A DNA stretch of 32,779 nucleotides, from contig RXOD01003989.1 of assembly GCA_005223375.1 (NCBI GenBank), positions 1 through 32,779 of the forward strand, read 5' to 3'. Origin of the DNA: Amoebophrya sp. AT5.2. Taxonomy: Eukaryota > Sar > Dinophyceae > Syndiniales > Amoebophryaceae. The notes beneath the pieces are model-generated. The model made no database searches. It saw only the letters and a program-made list of their open reading frames with translations, and was not told the DNA's origin. Of the stretch, positions 9,592-20,093 are shown one piece after another. A program made the translations under genes and the position numbers. Position 1 is the first letter of the stretch. Every line of letters starts with the position of its first letter.

Positions 9592-11198
9592 CTTGATCGA
9601 TCCGCAGGCGATGTTGTAGTTGTTATAATATCTGTCGCCCTCGACAGTACATCTTCTGTTCTTCTGCTCCTATACTAACACGAACCTATGCTAATATCCG
9701 TGGATCGCGGCTTCGGCAGCAGATCAGCAGACAGCAACCGCAGGATCGATGAGCAGCTGCGTGGTTACTTGCCCATTTCGGCAGTCGCGGTCGCGGTTGG
9801 CATCGACGTGGTCCACGGCGAAGTTACAACAGGAACAGAAAAGCTGGCAGCAATGCTTTCCACATCAGCCAATAATTCATCGCAGCCGCAAGCACCGACG
9901 TAGCAGTCCTACCCCTGCGCTTGGATCACGATCAGGATCATCTTCATGATCATGCTCCTCCGAAGAAGAACGGGTCGGTGCTTTTTCCGGCACGCATACC
10001 GCAACAGCGTCAGCGGAAGTACCGGAGGAGATGAAGGCGTCAAACTTCTATGCGCGTCCCGGCAGCAACAGCAGGCGTTTCTTCCAAGTAACTTTCTAGT
10101 ACCGGCGACGTCGGCGACACGGCACCTCCCGCGCAGAACGTAAGTTAGTAAGGTTTTCTAGCTCCCGATGCGGTCGTCTCGATCTCGACGGTCATGCACG
10201 CAAAGTTAATTGACGATACGGCTTTGCTGCTGGTTCAAATCCGGGTCCACGTAAGAGGCCTGGCCGGCGATAAATATATAAATCCATCGATCTCTTCTAA
10301 AACGGAAAAACTCAATCTCAATGAACAAAATCGTAAAAGAAACTATTTTCCTGCCAGCGGATCGAAATCCGAAGGCAAAGAAAAGCCCAGCTGGAGGATA
10401 GGCAACTACAACGCAAGAACGGGCATAGCGCAACGCCAATTTGTTTTTTTTCTCCCCTTTGAAATTAATAGAAGTGAGTTTTACTAGTCTCTCGGACGAT
10501 CATGTCGAGTCCCTCAGTCACGCTCATCGGCGATCCATCTTTTAGCGGCGGCACAGTCGTAGTCGTTCCTCCTGGTCCCGTTCCGTCCCCGCACAAGCTG
10601 CATGTAACGACGTTGCGGTCGATCCTTGTTGCGTATAATGCGTTCACACCTGCTTTCGTTCCTTTGCAGTTCGCGGACAACATCTTCACTCTGGTCACAC
10701 CAGCATGCACATCATGCACTTCATCTCTTTTCCTATCGCTTGATCGTCACGTCGTGGCGAAGGTGATGTTCGAGAGTCGATCGCCAGATGGACGAACTCA
10801 ATGGATGCTTTACATTCACAATTCCTATCGCTATCGATCTACTTCTTCGTACTACTAGACTCCTTTCGGAGGTCGCGGCTAAGTAAGGCGGCCGGCGCAC
10901 GCCATGTTGAAAGAAAATTTCCAAAGTGAAACTGCACTCTTTCGCTCTGGTCGGAGGCCCCAACTTGGTCATATATTTGAAATGACAAAAACGAAGTGGC
11001 GTTGGCTCTCGTCCAGCAGCTCTAGGCTAGTACTGTCAGGTGGACGTGGAACTACAACTGCTGTCTCGACCACCGCTGGTACGTATGTCCTAGAAGGATG
11101 ACGAGACCGCTTATTTGCCGTCCTGCGGCCTGGCCCGGGCGGGGCTGCGCCAGCACCGATTGGGAGTTCAAATTCTGTTACTCCGGCGCGGCTCAATT
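9592..11198. other. Intergenic, 1.6 kb, two opposed open frames of doubtful status
   Basis: Lies between the start of the channel gene and the stop of the transporter gene. Around 10465-10858 both strands are open: plus 10502-10858 (ATG, 118 codons, ending in a Ser/Tyr-rich tail) and minus 10465-10683 from an internal ATG (72 codons with a CSLCGDGTGPGG stretch). I recognise neither, and only one at most could be real; the minus one would agree with the gene direction here. At 10232-10242 a B-box-like GGTTCAAATCC occurs without a tRNA fold. The remainder shows no gene. Confidence 0.4.
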
Positions 11199-14100
11199 TC
11201 ATCCCAGGAACATGTTTCTCTGCACATCGTCATTCTCACTACGATTACCCGCCCCCGCCCCCCGCGCATTCCGCTTATTCCGCCCACTGTGTTCATCTTC
11301 CTCGTCCGTTACCCACCGCTTGTGCGCGAAGAAGAACGCGAAGCTGACGACGATCGCCGCGTGCCCGACCCCCTGCCCCGCGCTCGGGAAGAGGCCGTGC
11401 AGAACCACGTCCAGGCCCACCGAGATCGGTATCGCCAGCGCCACCACATTGGACAAGAGACTCGGGTCTTCACCGGAGTACAGCACGAAAAACCAGCACA
11501 AATTCACGCCGAAGGCCATCAAACAGGAAGCAATGAAGCCGAGGCCGTCGGGGAAGAGGCTGGTGGGGGTGCGCAGCGGCTCGAAGCCAACGGCACTGGC
11601 AAGCTGGACCAGAGGCGCAATCAGCAACAGATGGCAAAGCGAAATGGCGAACCCGAAGTTGATACAGAAGCCGGCAGGATCGGCGGACTGGGTGCAGGTA
11701 AATGTAAAAGATTTGTGTTAGTGTTTGTGTTACTACTAGGAAAAAATGGAACGACGGAGGCGCTGGCGCAGGGGACCGCATCCGCACCAGAACCAGATTG
11801 GTGTTGGAGAAATAAAGCGATTGTCGCCGCAAGCTTCTACGTGCCTTATTCATATTGTACTGTGCGGCCTAGCGCTACTGCTTCTAGTGTTGAAAAGACA
11901 TATTACACGAAAGTCAGAATCTCATCGTAAAAGGAGGAGACGCGTTGCTGCTCGGGCGGTCCACAAGTTGTACTTGGCGCGTAGTCTTCCCAGCTTCTTG
12001 TTTGCCATGCCGGTGCTCCGTGTGTTGTTTTTGAATCCCGCGCCGTTGGCTGTATCGCAAGCCCGGAATTGCAGGATTTTTATATACACGAAAGTCAGAA
12101 TCTCATCGTATGTTGTCCCTCCCCACGAAGGCGAACAGGACAGCAAAGTTTTTGACACGGCCACGCAGAGATTGCGACGGCGCAGCAGAGTGCGCGCATC
12201 CTCATCTTTTTTCTGTAGTTCTTCAAATCCCCTGAGAGCTTTCGATACAGGTTCAGGGTACGCACGTGCCTCGCAAAGGCGAGACCCGCACGCAGCGGTC
12301 TACCTGGAGCTTCTTTGAGCTCCGCAACTCGAAAAGCTACATCGTCTGCGGCGTGTGAGCATGAATTCATTCGAAGAAAGCCACAAACTTACCCCATTGT
12401 TGTGCTTTGTCAGACAGCAGAAGGTTTAGGTTTATCAGACATCAGAACATCGCTTTTCCCGTGCGCTCGCTCTTCCTGCCGTCCCGTCTTCTCCCACGGC
12501 AAAAAAAAATTATAATTCTCTCCATTCAGCTGCATCACCAACATCGTCGTCTTCACTTCTCATTGTCACAAAAGCTGGAATTCGAAATACATATTAATTA
12601 CGTATACGATGGATATGGATATCGATATTGCAGGAAAGCAAAAAAGTACCTTTTCCGGTCCCACCATGACGCTGAGTAGGCAGTTGTAGGCTGCTGCTCC
12701 GAAGGCCGCGGCCAAGCCGAAGGCGACTCCTTGGTACTCATCCGCATACTGTGCCCCGCCGCCGTGCTTAGCCGCGGCGCCCTCCCCTGCTCCCGCACCT
12801 CCCACAACATCTCCTGCACTTGGGTCGAGTTCTCCGTTGCCACCGCTCCCGACCAGCAGGCCTCTACTTCCACTCCCACTACTAGTACTTCTCGTCGTGC
12901 CATATCCGGCCACCAGCGCAGCCCCCGCGATGCAGAGGACGGTGCCCGTGAGCTTGTACTTCGAGCACGGCGATTTCTGCGACAGAAACTCCCAAACCCC
13001 GCACATAGCGATGTTGCTCTGGAACAGCGCCGTTGTCGTCGCCACGGACAAATCCGTTTCGGACCGCAGGAAGCAGTAGTTGTAGGCCATGATCAAAAAC
13101 GCGAAGAAGGCGGACTTCTGCCAAAACACACAGTCCTCCGCGTCGCTGAAAAACGCAGAGAACAAGTGCAACCGTTGCCGCAGCCTTTTCGAGGCCGGAA
13201 TTCTTGTTGCAGCTCCTGGTGTCCTTGTAGGGTTCTCCTGGACGTCAGGACCCGGATTCTGTCCTATCTGGTGCTCGGGTAAAAGATTACCCGACTCAAT
13301 GTCCGTCGCGCGACCAACGTTTGTGGGCGGACTGCTTGGCGATTCACTGTCCAACGCCAGCGACTTACTCGCCACTGGGAGATAGTTGTTCTTTCTTGAC
13401 GACGACGAGGACGACCTTCCACCTCGTCCCGTCGACGCTCCCCCGGCGCGGGCGAGGACCGATTTCCCAGAACCAGCTCCCCCGCTTGATGCAGGCGGTG
13501 GCGAAGCACCCATAGCTGTTGCGGCGCCACTGGCTTGCTCTACTTCTTGCTCTTCGCCGTCCTCCACCGTCCATACGTGCGTCTCTGTGTCGTCCTCGTT
13601 TTTCTTAGCGGCGCAGTAGCCGTTGCTGCCGCGCATGCGCTTCGCCCATTTAGTCCAGGGGAAGAAGAGCAGGCCCCCCATGTGCGCGCAGCACAAATTA
13701 AAGAGCGGCGACACGTTCTTTGCGAGGAATTTCAGCATCTCGGAATTCAAACAGAAAATCACCACGCTCACAATGCCGACGATCAGCGGCACGTAAGTCT
13801 TCGCTGCCAGGGATTTCGCTGGAAGTGGTGCTTCTGATCCTTGCCCGTCGACGTCATGAGCAGGCTCTGCTGACGGTACAGCTGAGGTGGACTCTCGAGC
13901 TTCTCGCATCTTTGTTGACAACGACGAAGTTTTCCGCCTCACCTTTGCCAAAGCGCTCACAATCGTTGTTTCGGCCTCAAATTCTTCGTCCAAACGCGGT
14001 TTAGCAAGTCGTTCCCGGCCAAGCAAGGGCGTTAAGACTTCTGCATTCGCGCTCGTAGAAGAACCGGCTGACGCGCTTGAAAACGATGAGGGCTTGGTGG

Positions 14101-14617
14101 ATGTCGGGATCGGTTGCTGCACCTGGACGTGGTGGGACTCGCTGAAGAATGCGGAGGTCTCCTCGTCGCCGCCGAGATGAGTTTCAGTTTCTGGCTGCTG
14201 AAGAGACCCAGACGCCCGAGCAGGCGGAAGTCGTCGCAGGTCCGCGTGGTCCGCTGCGCCAGCAGCTAGGACACAGCAGCCCGTGTTGTCTGCGCAGGCG
14301 CCGTACGATGCTGGGGAGACTGTGGAACAGTCTGTCGCAGTTACTGTGATTCGCGGGCGCGCGGCTGGGCTTCCAGACGCGGCGCCTACATTGATGGGGG
14401 TTGTTGTCACGTCAGTTTCAGTTGCAGTTTCTGCAATAGAAGCGGTGGCCCCTCCGTCCTCGAGCTTCTCGTTGGTCACCGCTGCTCCGATCTTTTTCAA
14501 TTCACCTCGTACTGAAACCGTGAAGCGCGGCGAAGTTTCCTCAAGTACGCGGCTCTCTGTCACGCTCTGTTTTAGTTCACCATCTGCTCGTGAAGAGGGC
14601 GGATCGCGCGATGTCAT
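11199..14617 (-). CDS. SLC35F/DMT-type membrane transporter with long cytosolic insertions
   Basis: Ten-helix transporter of the drug/metabolite (EamA, SLC35F-like) superfamily; substrate unknown. Exon 1 is 12650-14617 (ATG 14617, 656 codons) and exon 2 is 11199-11687, joined phase 0 (GGAAAAG|GTACTT to CACCCAG|TCCGCC) over a 962-bp intron; 818 residues in all. Helices: VPLIVGIVSVVIFCLN, PLFNLCCAHMGGLLFF, SAFFAFLIMAYNYCF, SVATTTALFQSNIAMC, LTGTVLCIAGAALVAGY and GVAFGLAAAFGAAAYNCL in exon 1; INFGFAISLCHLLL, GFIASCLMAFGVNLCWFF, SNVVALAIPISVGLDVV and GHAAIVVSFAFFF in exon 2. The ninth helix pattern (ALAIPISVGLD) resembles the SLC35F5-type TIPLSIIAD segment. Unusual: an N-terminal disordered region of about 270 residues and a Ser/Gly-rich insertion of about 150 residues between helices 2 and 3, plus a Gly-rich loop after helix 5. 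The C-terminus ends in a short polar tail. Family likely; closer assignment not possible. Confidence 0.85.
11904..11929. repeat. 26-bp direct repeat, copy 1, inside transporter intron
   Basis: The 26-base unit (starting TACACGAAAGTCAGAATC and ending TCATCGTA) is identical to that at 12085-12110, 181 bases further on. Flanking bases differ on both sides. Both copies lie in the 962-bp intron of the transporter gene. Confidence 0.85.
12085..12110. repeat. 26-bp direct repeat, copy 2, inside transporter intron
   Basis: Identical to 11904-11929. The 155 bases between copies are unique and show no terminal inverted repeats, so this is not a simple transposon footprint. Confidence 0.85.
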
Positions 14618-15786
14618 ATTGCAAATCGGTAGTGACGGAGCACGTGCAATAGATGCGCGCTGCGCAGGCGAGACGGAGAGGCACGCGAGTTGCGAAACGC
14701 AATGCCATAGAAAAATACGTGCTCGAGCTCGAGGTTGTCGCTGTGACTCTGTCGCCGGGATCGGCGTCGGCTCACGACAAACACCAGCTGCGGGTTATGG
14801 TGAGTGTCGCGTCGTCGACTTTTCGGTCGTTAATCTAACCGTCCCGGGCGCGAAGGAACATGCCTCTGTAAGTATGGTAATACAAGTGATACGTACCTTG
14901 TACGGAGGGGGGCGACGGCGCTCAAAAGGACATTAGGCCCTAAGTTAGTATACAGGTGCGGTAAGCTGCTCAGTATATGAATATGCAACTGCGCGCCTGG
15001 AAATACCTTTACCTTTTCTGTCAAAGCAGCACGTCTCTCAAAACCGACTCTCGTTCCCCCCGCCAGAAGATACGACGGACCTGGTTGGACAGATGGACAT
15101 GTAGTCCGTGGTTTAAGTAGCACTCCGCTACGCCCAATGAGGGAAGAGTGTGCGATATTAAGACTTAAGAACGGCGCGCGTTTTCAGCTCGGATAGGAAG
15201 GAGCGTAAGCGAGCAATTTTTCTATTAATTTTCCGCTACCGACGCGAGTCAAATTTCGGATCTGATGTCGTATCCGTATGGTAGTGCGGTTTACCAAAGC
15301 AAGAGTAAGACTGTCAACCTCAACGCCGTTCTTGCATTGTACGCGCATGAAGATGAATGTGAGTATGCAACTCGGAAAACAAGAACAAGCCCCAAGGAAC
15401 AGAGCTTTCGCAGTGTCGCTCGGCAATTCGCGCGCAGCCTTCCCGGCCGCGCGCATCCAAGAAGAGGTCTCTTCTCGAGGGCACTTTTTTGGATCCGTAG
15501 TAGTGTTGCTTCCCATTTTTCCCCCGATGTATTCGCTTTGGGCGAGAACGAATTCCGTCAAACGCAGAGTGTTTTTCTGTTGCTGTCGCAATCCTTGAGC
15601 CATACTGAGATTGAACCAGAATCTCTTCTACTCACCTGCAGTAAAAAACGCCCCACTAAGAAATCGCCCCCGCCCTCTCGATCCAGCAGCAGCGGCGTTA
15701 TGCCGACGCATCCGAACATCCTGCTTCAATCGCAGCTCAACAGTCACCGTCTCCAGAGGCAGAAGATTCCGAAGTTATCCGATTTT
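14618..15786. other. Intergenic, 1.2 kb, with one doubtful minus-strand frame
   Basis: Between the start of the transporter gene and the stop of eS6. A minus-strand frame from ATG 15603 to 15184 (139 codons) could encode a small protein with one hydrophobic stretch (ALFLGACSCFPSCILTFIF), but I recognise nothing in it and codon use is less GC-rich than the genes beside it. Its first bases, ATGGCTCAAGG, share nine bases with the end of the dinoflagellate spliced leader, probably by chance. Nothing else stands out. Confidence 0.4.
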
Positions 15787-17095
15787 TTAGGCGGACTTCT
15801 TGGCGACCTTGCCCTTCTTCTTCTTGGCGAGCATGGCAGAGCGCTTCTCCTTCTGCTCCACGCGGAAGTCGTGCACCTTCTGCACGTAGGCAGCCTTCGC
15901 CTCACGGTTCTCGATCACCTGTGCAAACGATCGATGAATTTGGCATCTATATCTCTCGTTTTCGCGGTATCGTCTTTATCGATCGACGAGTGTGAAAATC
16001 CTAATCCTGAACCCATTTCCATAGATGAGCGAGAGACGACTCTAGGGTTCGTTGCGATGAAGACAGAAGTAGTGAGTATCTGAAGGTACAGTTAGGTAAG
16101 CTAGTACCTTCTTGACGATGGACTTGCGCACGGCGCGCTTGCGCTGCAGGCGCTGCGGAGTGACGAGGCGCTGAATCTTGGGAGCCTTGGTTTTCTTGCC
16201 GTCCTCTTTCACAGCGCGGCGAATCACGAACTTCTTCACGTCGTCTCCCTTCTCAAGCCCGAACCTGTTTAAGTGAGGTACTTATGTCGCCCTGCGTGAC
16301 CTCTACAAAAATGGTTTTCCGGCATTTTAATACTTAGAGTCAATAGGAGGTGAGAAGACTGACACAACAGCAAAAGCAGTACAGCTTGCGGATCTTGGAA
16401 GCACGCTTGGGACCCAGGCGCTTGGCAGGGGTGGAATCGGTCAGGCCGGGGATCTCCTCGTCGCCCTTCTTGACGATGACCTGATGACAAGTTTTTTCGG
16501 TGCGATTGACGATTCACGTACGGCGCGCTCGTCCCTCTTCTCTTTCAATTTGGCTTCTAGTCGATATACTTAAGTGAATCGCTCTGCTCGTCACAAGGAC
16601 CACTCACCGTTTTGGACCTCCTCATAGACCTCTATCTAAAGCTACACTGCCTTCAATTTCAAAAGCCTCTCAGTGGCAAGCCTTCTGTTAGATGCAATAA
16701 ACCAAAGCCAATGCGCCAAAGGAGCCATAGATTGAAGATGTCTAATAGGCTTCTTGTACCAGGTTGATGATTGCGAGGTCGTATCCGATGATGCATCCGC
16801 GCACGGACTTGCGCTTGCGCATGCCTCCGCGGCGCTCGCGGTAGCACGACATGCCGTCCTTGAACAGCAGGCGCACGCGGCCGTTTTTCAACACGCCCTG
16901 CATCATGGGGAAGCCCTGCTTGTCGTTCCCGCCAGTGATCTTCACGATGTAGCCCTTGAACTCCGGTCCAAGAGAGTCCGCGGGGATCTCCGCACCCATG
17001 CGCTTCTCCTGAAACGGCATCAGCTTGTGCTCATCCTCGATCTCGAAGGTCTTCTGCAGCGACAGCTGCGGGTTGGCCACGTTGATCTTCACCAT
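15787..17095 (-). CDS. RPS6: 40S ribosomal protein eS6
   Basis: Small-subunit ribosomal protein. Four exons: 16760-17095 (ATG 17095), 16383-16480, 16108-16264 and 15787-15918 (TAA), giving 240 residues, close to the usual 237-250. Splice joins: CTG|GTACAA to CATCAG|GTC; GCT|GTACTG to AACAG|GTTC; AAG|GTACTA to GCACAG|GTG; introns of 279, 118 and 189 bp. Signatures: [12 protein letters not shown] (residues about 53-64), [16 protein letters not shown], the exon 1/2 join [35 protein letters not shown] across exon 2/3, and [18 protein letters not shown]. The C-terminal tail is Lys-rich ([15 protein letters not shown]) but has only one Ser in the last 15 residues, so the Ser cluster phosphorylated by S6 kinase in animals is absent. 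Introns show no clear C/D snoRNA boxes. Confidence 0.97.
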
Positions 17096-17766
17096 TTGGT
17101 GCTGTTATGGAGCAACCACTAGCTACGGATACGCTAGAAGAGTCTCGTTTCCCTGCGAAAATGATGAAAAATGCGATGAGGTGAAATTGTGATTGTGATA
17201 ATTGTGAAAGAAAAGGAGGCAGTGTGGGAGTGCTACTCCGTGCCACCGGCGTTGCAACGTAGAACCCTTTCAAAGGGTCCCTTTGTCAAAAATGCTAGCT
17301 AAATTTTCGGATCCATCTGGCAATGCCATGATCTCCGGCGCACGACTTGATCTCGATCTCGCAAGCATATTTGCACGGGATCTTCAGGGCACGAGACAGA
17401 ATGGATTCTGACAGCAATTCTACTGGCGATCTCAGATTGATTAGAAGTTGGCACAGATTTCTTCGAAAGGCGAAGAAAGGATCCAGATCTGAATCACGAG
17501 GATCTTGGACCGACGAAAAGCTCGGCGCTATCCATCACGGGCTAAACGGTCGCACCATTTTGAAGTTGAACTTATGAATGTATCGGTAGCGGAAGGGGTA
17601 GCGCTAGCGCAAGCGCTGGTGTTCAGGGTACTAGTCGGATTGTGCTACGCCCACGCACTGCTCCACCTCCAGCTCAATCCAATGGATGTGCTTTAATTTT
17701 CATGCGTCATGCGCAAGCGGTTCATTCTTGAATTAAATTTTAATTCCGGAATTGAAATTCAAAAAC
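17096..17766. other. Intergenic between the four-helix protein gene and eS6
   Basis: About 670 bases holding the eS6 promoter and the 3' UTR of the four-helix membrane protein gene. Plus-strand frames here (for example 17347-17577) run against the local gene direction and have no recognisable content. The right end carries an AT-rich imperfect palindrome listed separately. Confidence 0.5.
17728..17762. repeat. AT-rich imperfect palindrome just after a stop codon
   Basis: TTGAATT pairs with AATTCAA-type sequence and AATTCC with GGAATT, leaving an internal loop on one side. It starts five bases beyond the stop of the four-helix protein gene, so it would sit at the start of that mRNA's 3' UTR. 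Confidence 0.5.
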
Positions 17767-18881
17767 TCACTCGTCCTTGTAGAGGTACTCCCTTACGATG
17801 ACGGCCTTTCTGATCCGGAGTCGTACTTGATGTTGATACTTCTCGAATTTGTTCGCGCAACTATCTAAACATCACCGGCTCTCATCGATGGTTTATTTGC
17901 TTACCCAGATCCGGCGCCGGTCGCTTTCCGCTTCATGAAGTCTCTGAAGGCCTTCGACGAGGCCGCGAATTTCTTCGCCTCGTCGGCTGTCTTCTGAAAC
18001 TCGTTCGTGTCCAGTCCCCTGTACTCGACCACATCCTCGTCGTCCCAAAATTTAGAAATTTTATTGGGACGAAGGAGCTGCTCGTGCTCCTCGCGAAGTT
18101 GCTCCTCGCGAAGAAGTCTTCGAAGCTGCTCCTCGCGCTTCGCAGACTCAGACTCTTTCGAGGATCCGCGGCGCGATTTTTTTCCTGCCTGCTCCCCCTT
18201 ATGATTTGCTGTAGTGGAGGCCGGCGTCTCGTCAGTCTGAGCCTCAGTGCGAGCAGACGAGGCGAAAATACTCCTGAGCAACGCCCCCGGCGTATTTATC
18301 TCCGCTGCGGAACTCCTCGTCGGTGGGCCCTGCGGCTCCGCCCCAGCCGCACTGCTCGGAACCGTTGCGAACAGCGTCTTGTCGATGTCGCCGCCTCCCT
18401 CCGCGAGGGCAAACTGCTCTTCTTCCTTCCACACCCCACTGCACGCGATGAGCAAAATCAGCACGATTTGAGTGAGCACCGCGGGCAGGACGAACCACAG
18501 GCCGACGAGGTAGCAGCGGCCGCTCCAGTGCATCAGGTCGAACCTCCCCGTGGCGCGCAGCCGCAATTCCAGGTGCGACTGGACCAGGCCGCCCACGAGC
18601 CCGCCGAACAAAACAACCTGCACAAACAGAAGGCAGAGGTACAGGATGCGGTGGGTGCGGTCCGATCGCTGCCGGGCGCAAACCGGAGAGACGGTGACAA
18701 GTCCTAGCACGGCGGTAAGGATAATCGGAATCGGCAGGACAACGCGGAATTGCCAATCGTTTCGGTAGGGGTGCTTCGCGGCTTCTTCCGCCTCATCCGC
18801 GATGTAGACGGCGAGTAGAAAGACCGCGAATAAAAGCAGATACATGCTAGTCCAACGAATAATAGGCGTGCGGTACGTCAT
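17767..18881 (-). CDS. Unrecognised four-helix membrane protein with basic coiled-coil tail
   Basis: I do not recognise the family. Exon 1 is 17905-18881 (ATG 18881), exon 2 is 17767-17860 (TGA), joined in frame (TCTGG|GTAAGC to GATAG|TTGCGC) over a 44-bp intron; 356 residues. Without splicing the frame ends at TAA directly in the donor, giving 326 residues. Four hydrophobic helices: WTSMYLLLFAVFLLAVYIA (about 11-29), VVLPIPIILTAVLGLVTV (47-65), LYLCLLFVQVVLFGGLVGGL (80-100) and LVGLWFVLPAVLTQIVLILL (125-145). Then an Ala/Ser/Thr-rich linker, a basic Arg/Glu coiled coil (REEQLRRLLREEQLREEHEQ, near 250), and a charged end (WDDEDVVEYRGLD). Exon 2 ends VIVREYLYKDE and looks coding by composition. 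CAG sits a few bases before the ATG, so an upstream non-coding exon or trans-splice site is possible. Confidence 0.72.
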
Positions 18882-20093
18882 CACTGCTGTAAGTGTGAGT
18901 ATACGTCGTAAACCTAGAGGACTGAACTAAACATAGCAGTTTGGTGGAAAAACAACTTTTAGAAAAGACAAGGACACCGCGCAAACAAAATAAATGACGC
19001 AATAACTACGCGCCTCACGAATTTAGAGGAATTGAGCTGCAGGAGAGTCGGTTTGATCACCGTAGGCTCAAGGAATGATCGTCCCGAGCTGGTTCCCGAC
19101 GGCTAGTATCGTGCTGGTTGCTCCGGTATAGTTGTCAGAGATATCTAAAATATCCACGAATCACGACAGACCGATCTTGAAAAGCTGTGCCAACAGATTT
19201 ACCGGCGCCAGAAGGTCACTCTTGCAACAGATCAGGTAGTTCAGGTGTGACGAGCTCTTAAACAGCAAGCCTTCGACGGATACATACGAAGCCGCTGTCT
19301 CTAGTCCGTGAATTTGCTATCGGTCCAATGATAGACTGCAAAGCCACGTGGAATAGGCGTCACAGGACAAGAATGAACCACAACTACTCTTACTCACAAG
19401 TCACAACTATTTTTTTTTGCTAGTACTAGTTATAAGTAGGATAGTTTCTAAAAATTTTATTACCGACGATCAAAGTAGAAAAGATTCACGCACCTGTTCT
19501 CCCGAATCACCCACTGGCGGCTTTAGAAAACAGAAACCGACCACAGGAAACACAATTCAGGGAGGGTCTCACTTTAGCGACCTTGTTTAGCGAGAAATCC
19601 GATTTAGAATTTTACGGATAACTCGCTGATTGAGGACGCGGCTATTTCATTCGCTTTGTGCATTGATTGAGCTTGTATATTTTGAAAAGATTTCACATTC
19701 ACAGCGACAGAATTCCAGCATATAACGCTTATCTGGTCGCGTGCATTCTTCATCTCCTCCTTGTCCAGATGGGCTTCGTCGGAACAAGTATGCGATCAAG
19801 TATTTGGATGCAGCTGTAATAATTCATTTCCGTATTCGTACGTCGCTCCGCCGCGAGGCGACAACGCGCCACTTCGATCCCCAGTCCCTCCTGTGTTTTT
19901 TCGCTTCTCTAGAGTGGGTACATTTGCGAGCGGGCCCCTCCTCGCGAAAGCTGGTTGCGCATGCGAATACTTACCTACTTGTTAGCCGCGTTCTGGAAAT
20001 TGTTGATTTACACTGATCGTTATACCGCCATCCCCATCTTCGCCAGTTCGAAACCGCCAGCCTTGCCAATCCCATTCCTCCCACCGCCACCTC
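18882..20093. other. Intergenic, 1.2 kb, no recognisable gene
   Basis: Low coding potential on both strands. It holds a T-run (19409-19418) next to the ten-base palindrome CTAGTACTAG (19420-19429), also found at 30729-30738. At 19060-19072 the plus strand reads CCGTAGGCTCAAG, which equals the dinoflagellate spliced leader with eight central bases missing; weak evidence. No tRNA, 5S or snRNA signature was found by eye. Confidence 0.5.

Noticed and set aside
10232..10242. GGTTCAAATCC, a B-box-like word suggesting a tRNA
   Set aside because: No acceptor, D or anticodon arm can be drawn around it.
16481..16759. eS6 intron 1 as a host for a snoRNA
   Set aside because: No TGATGA/CTGA pair and no convincing H/ACA hairpin-hinge-hairpin-ACA layout was found by eye.
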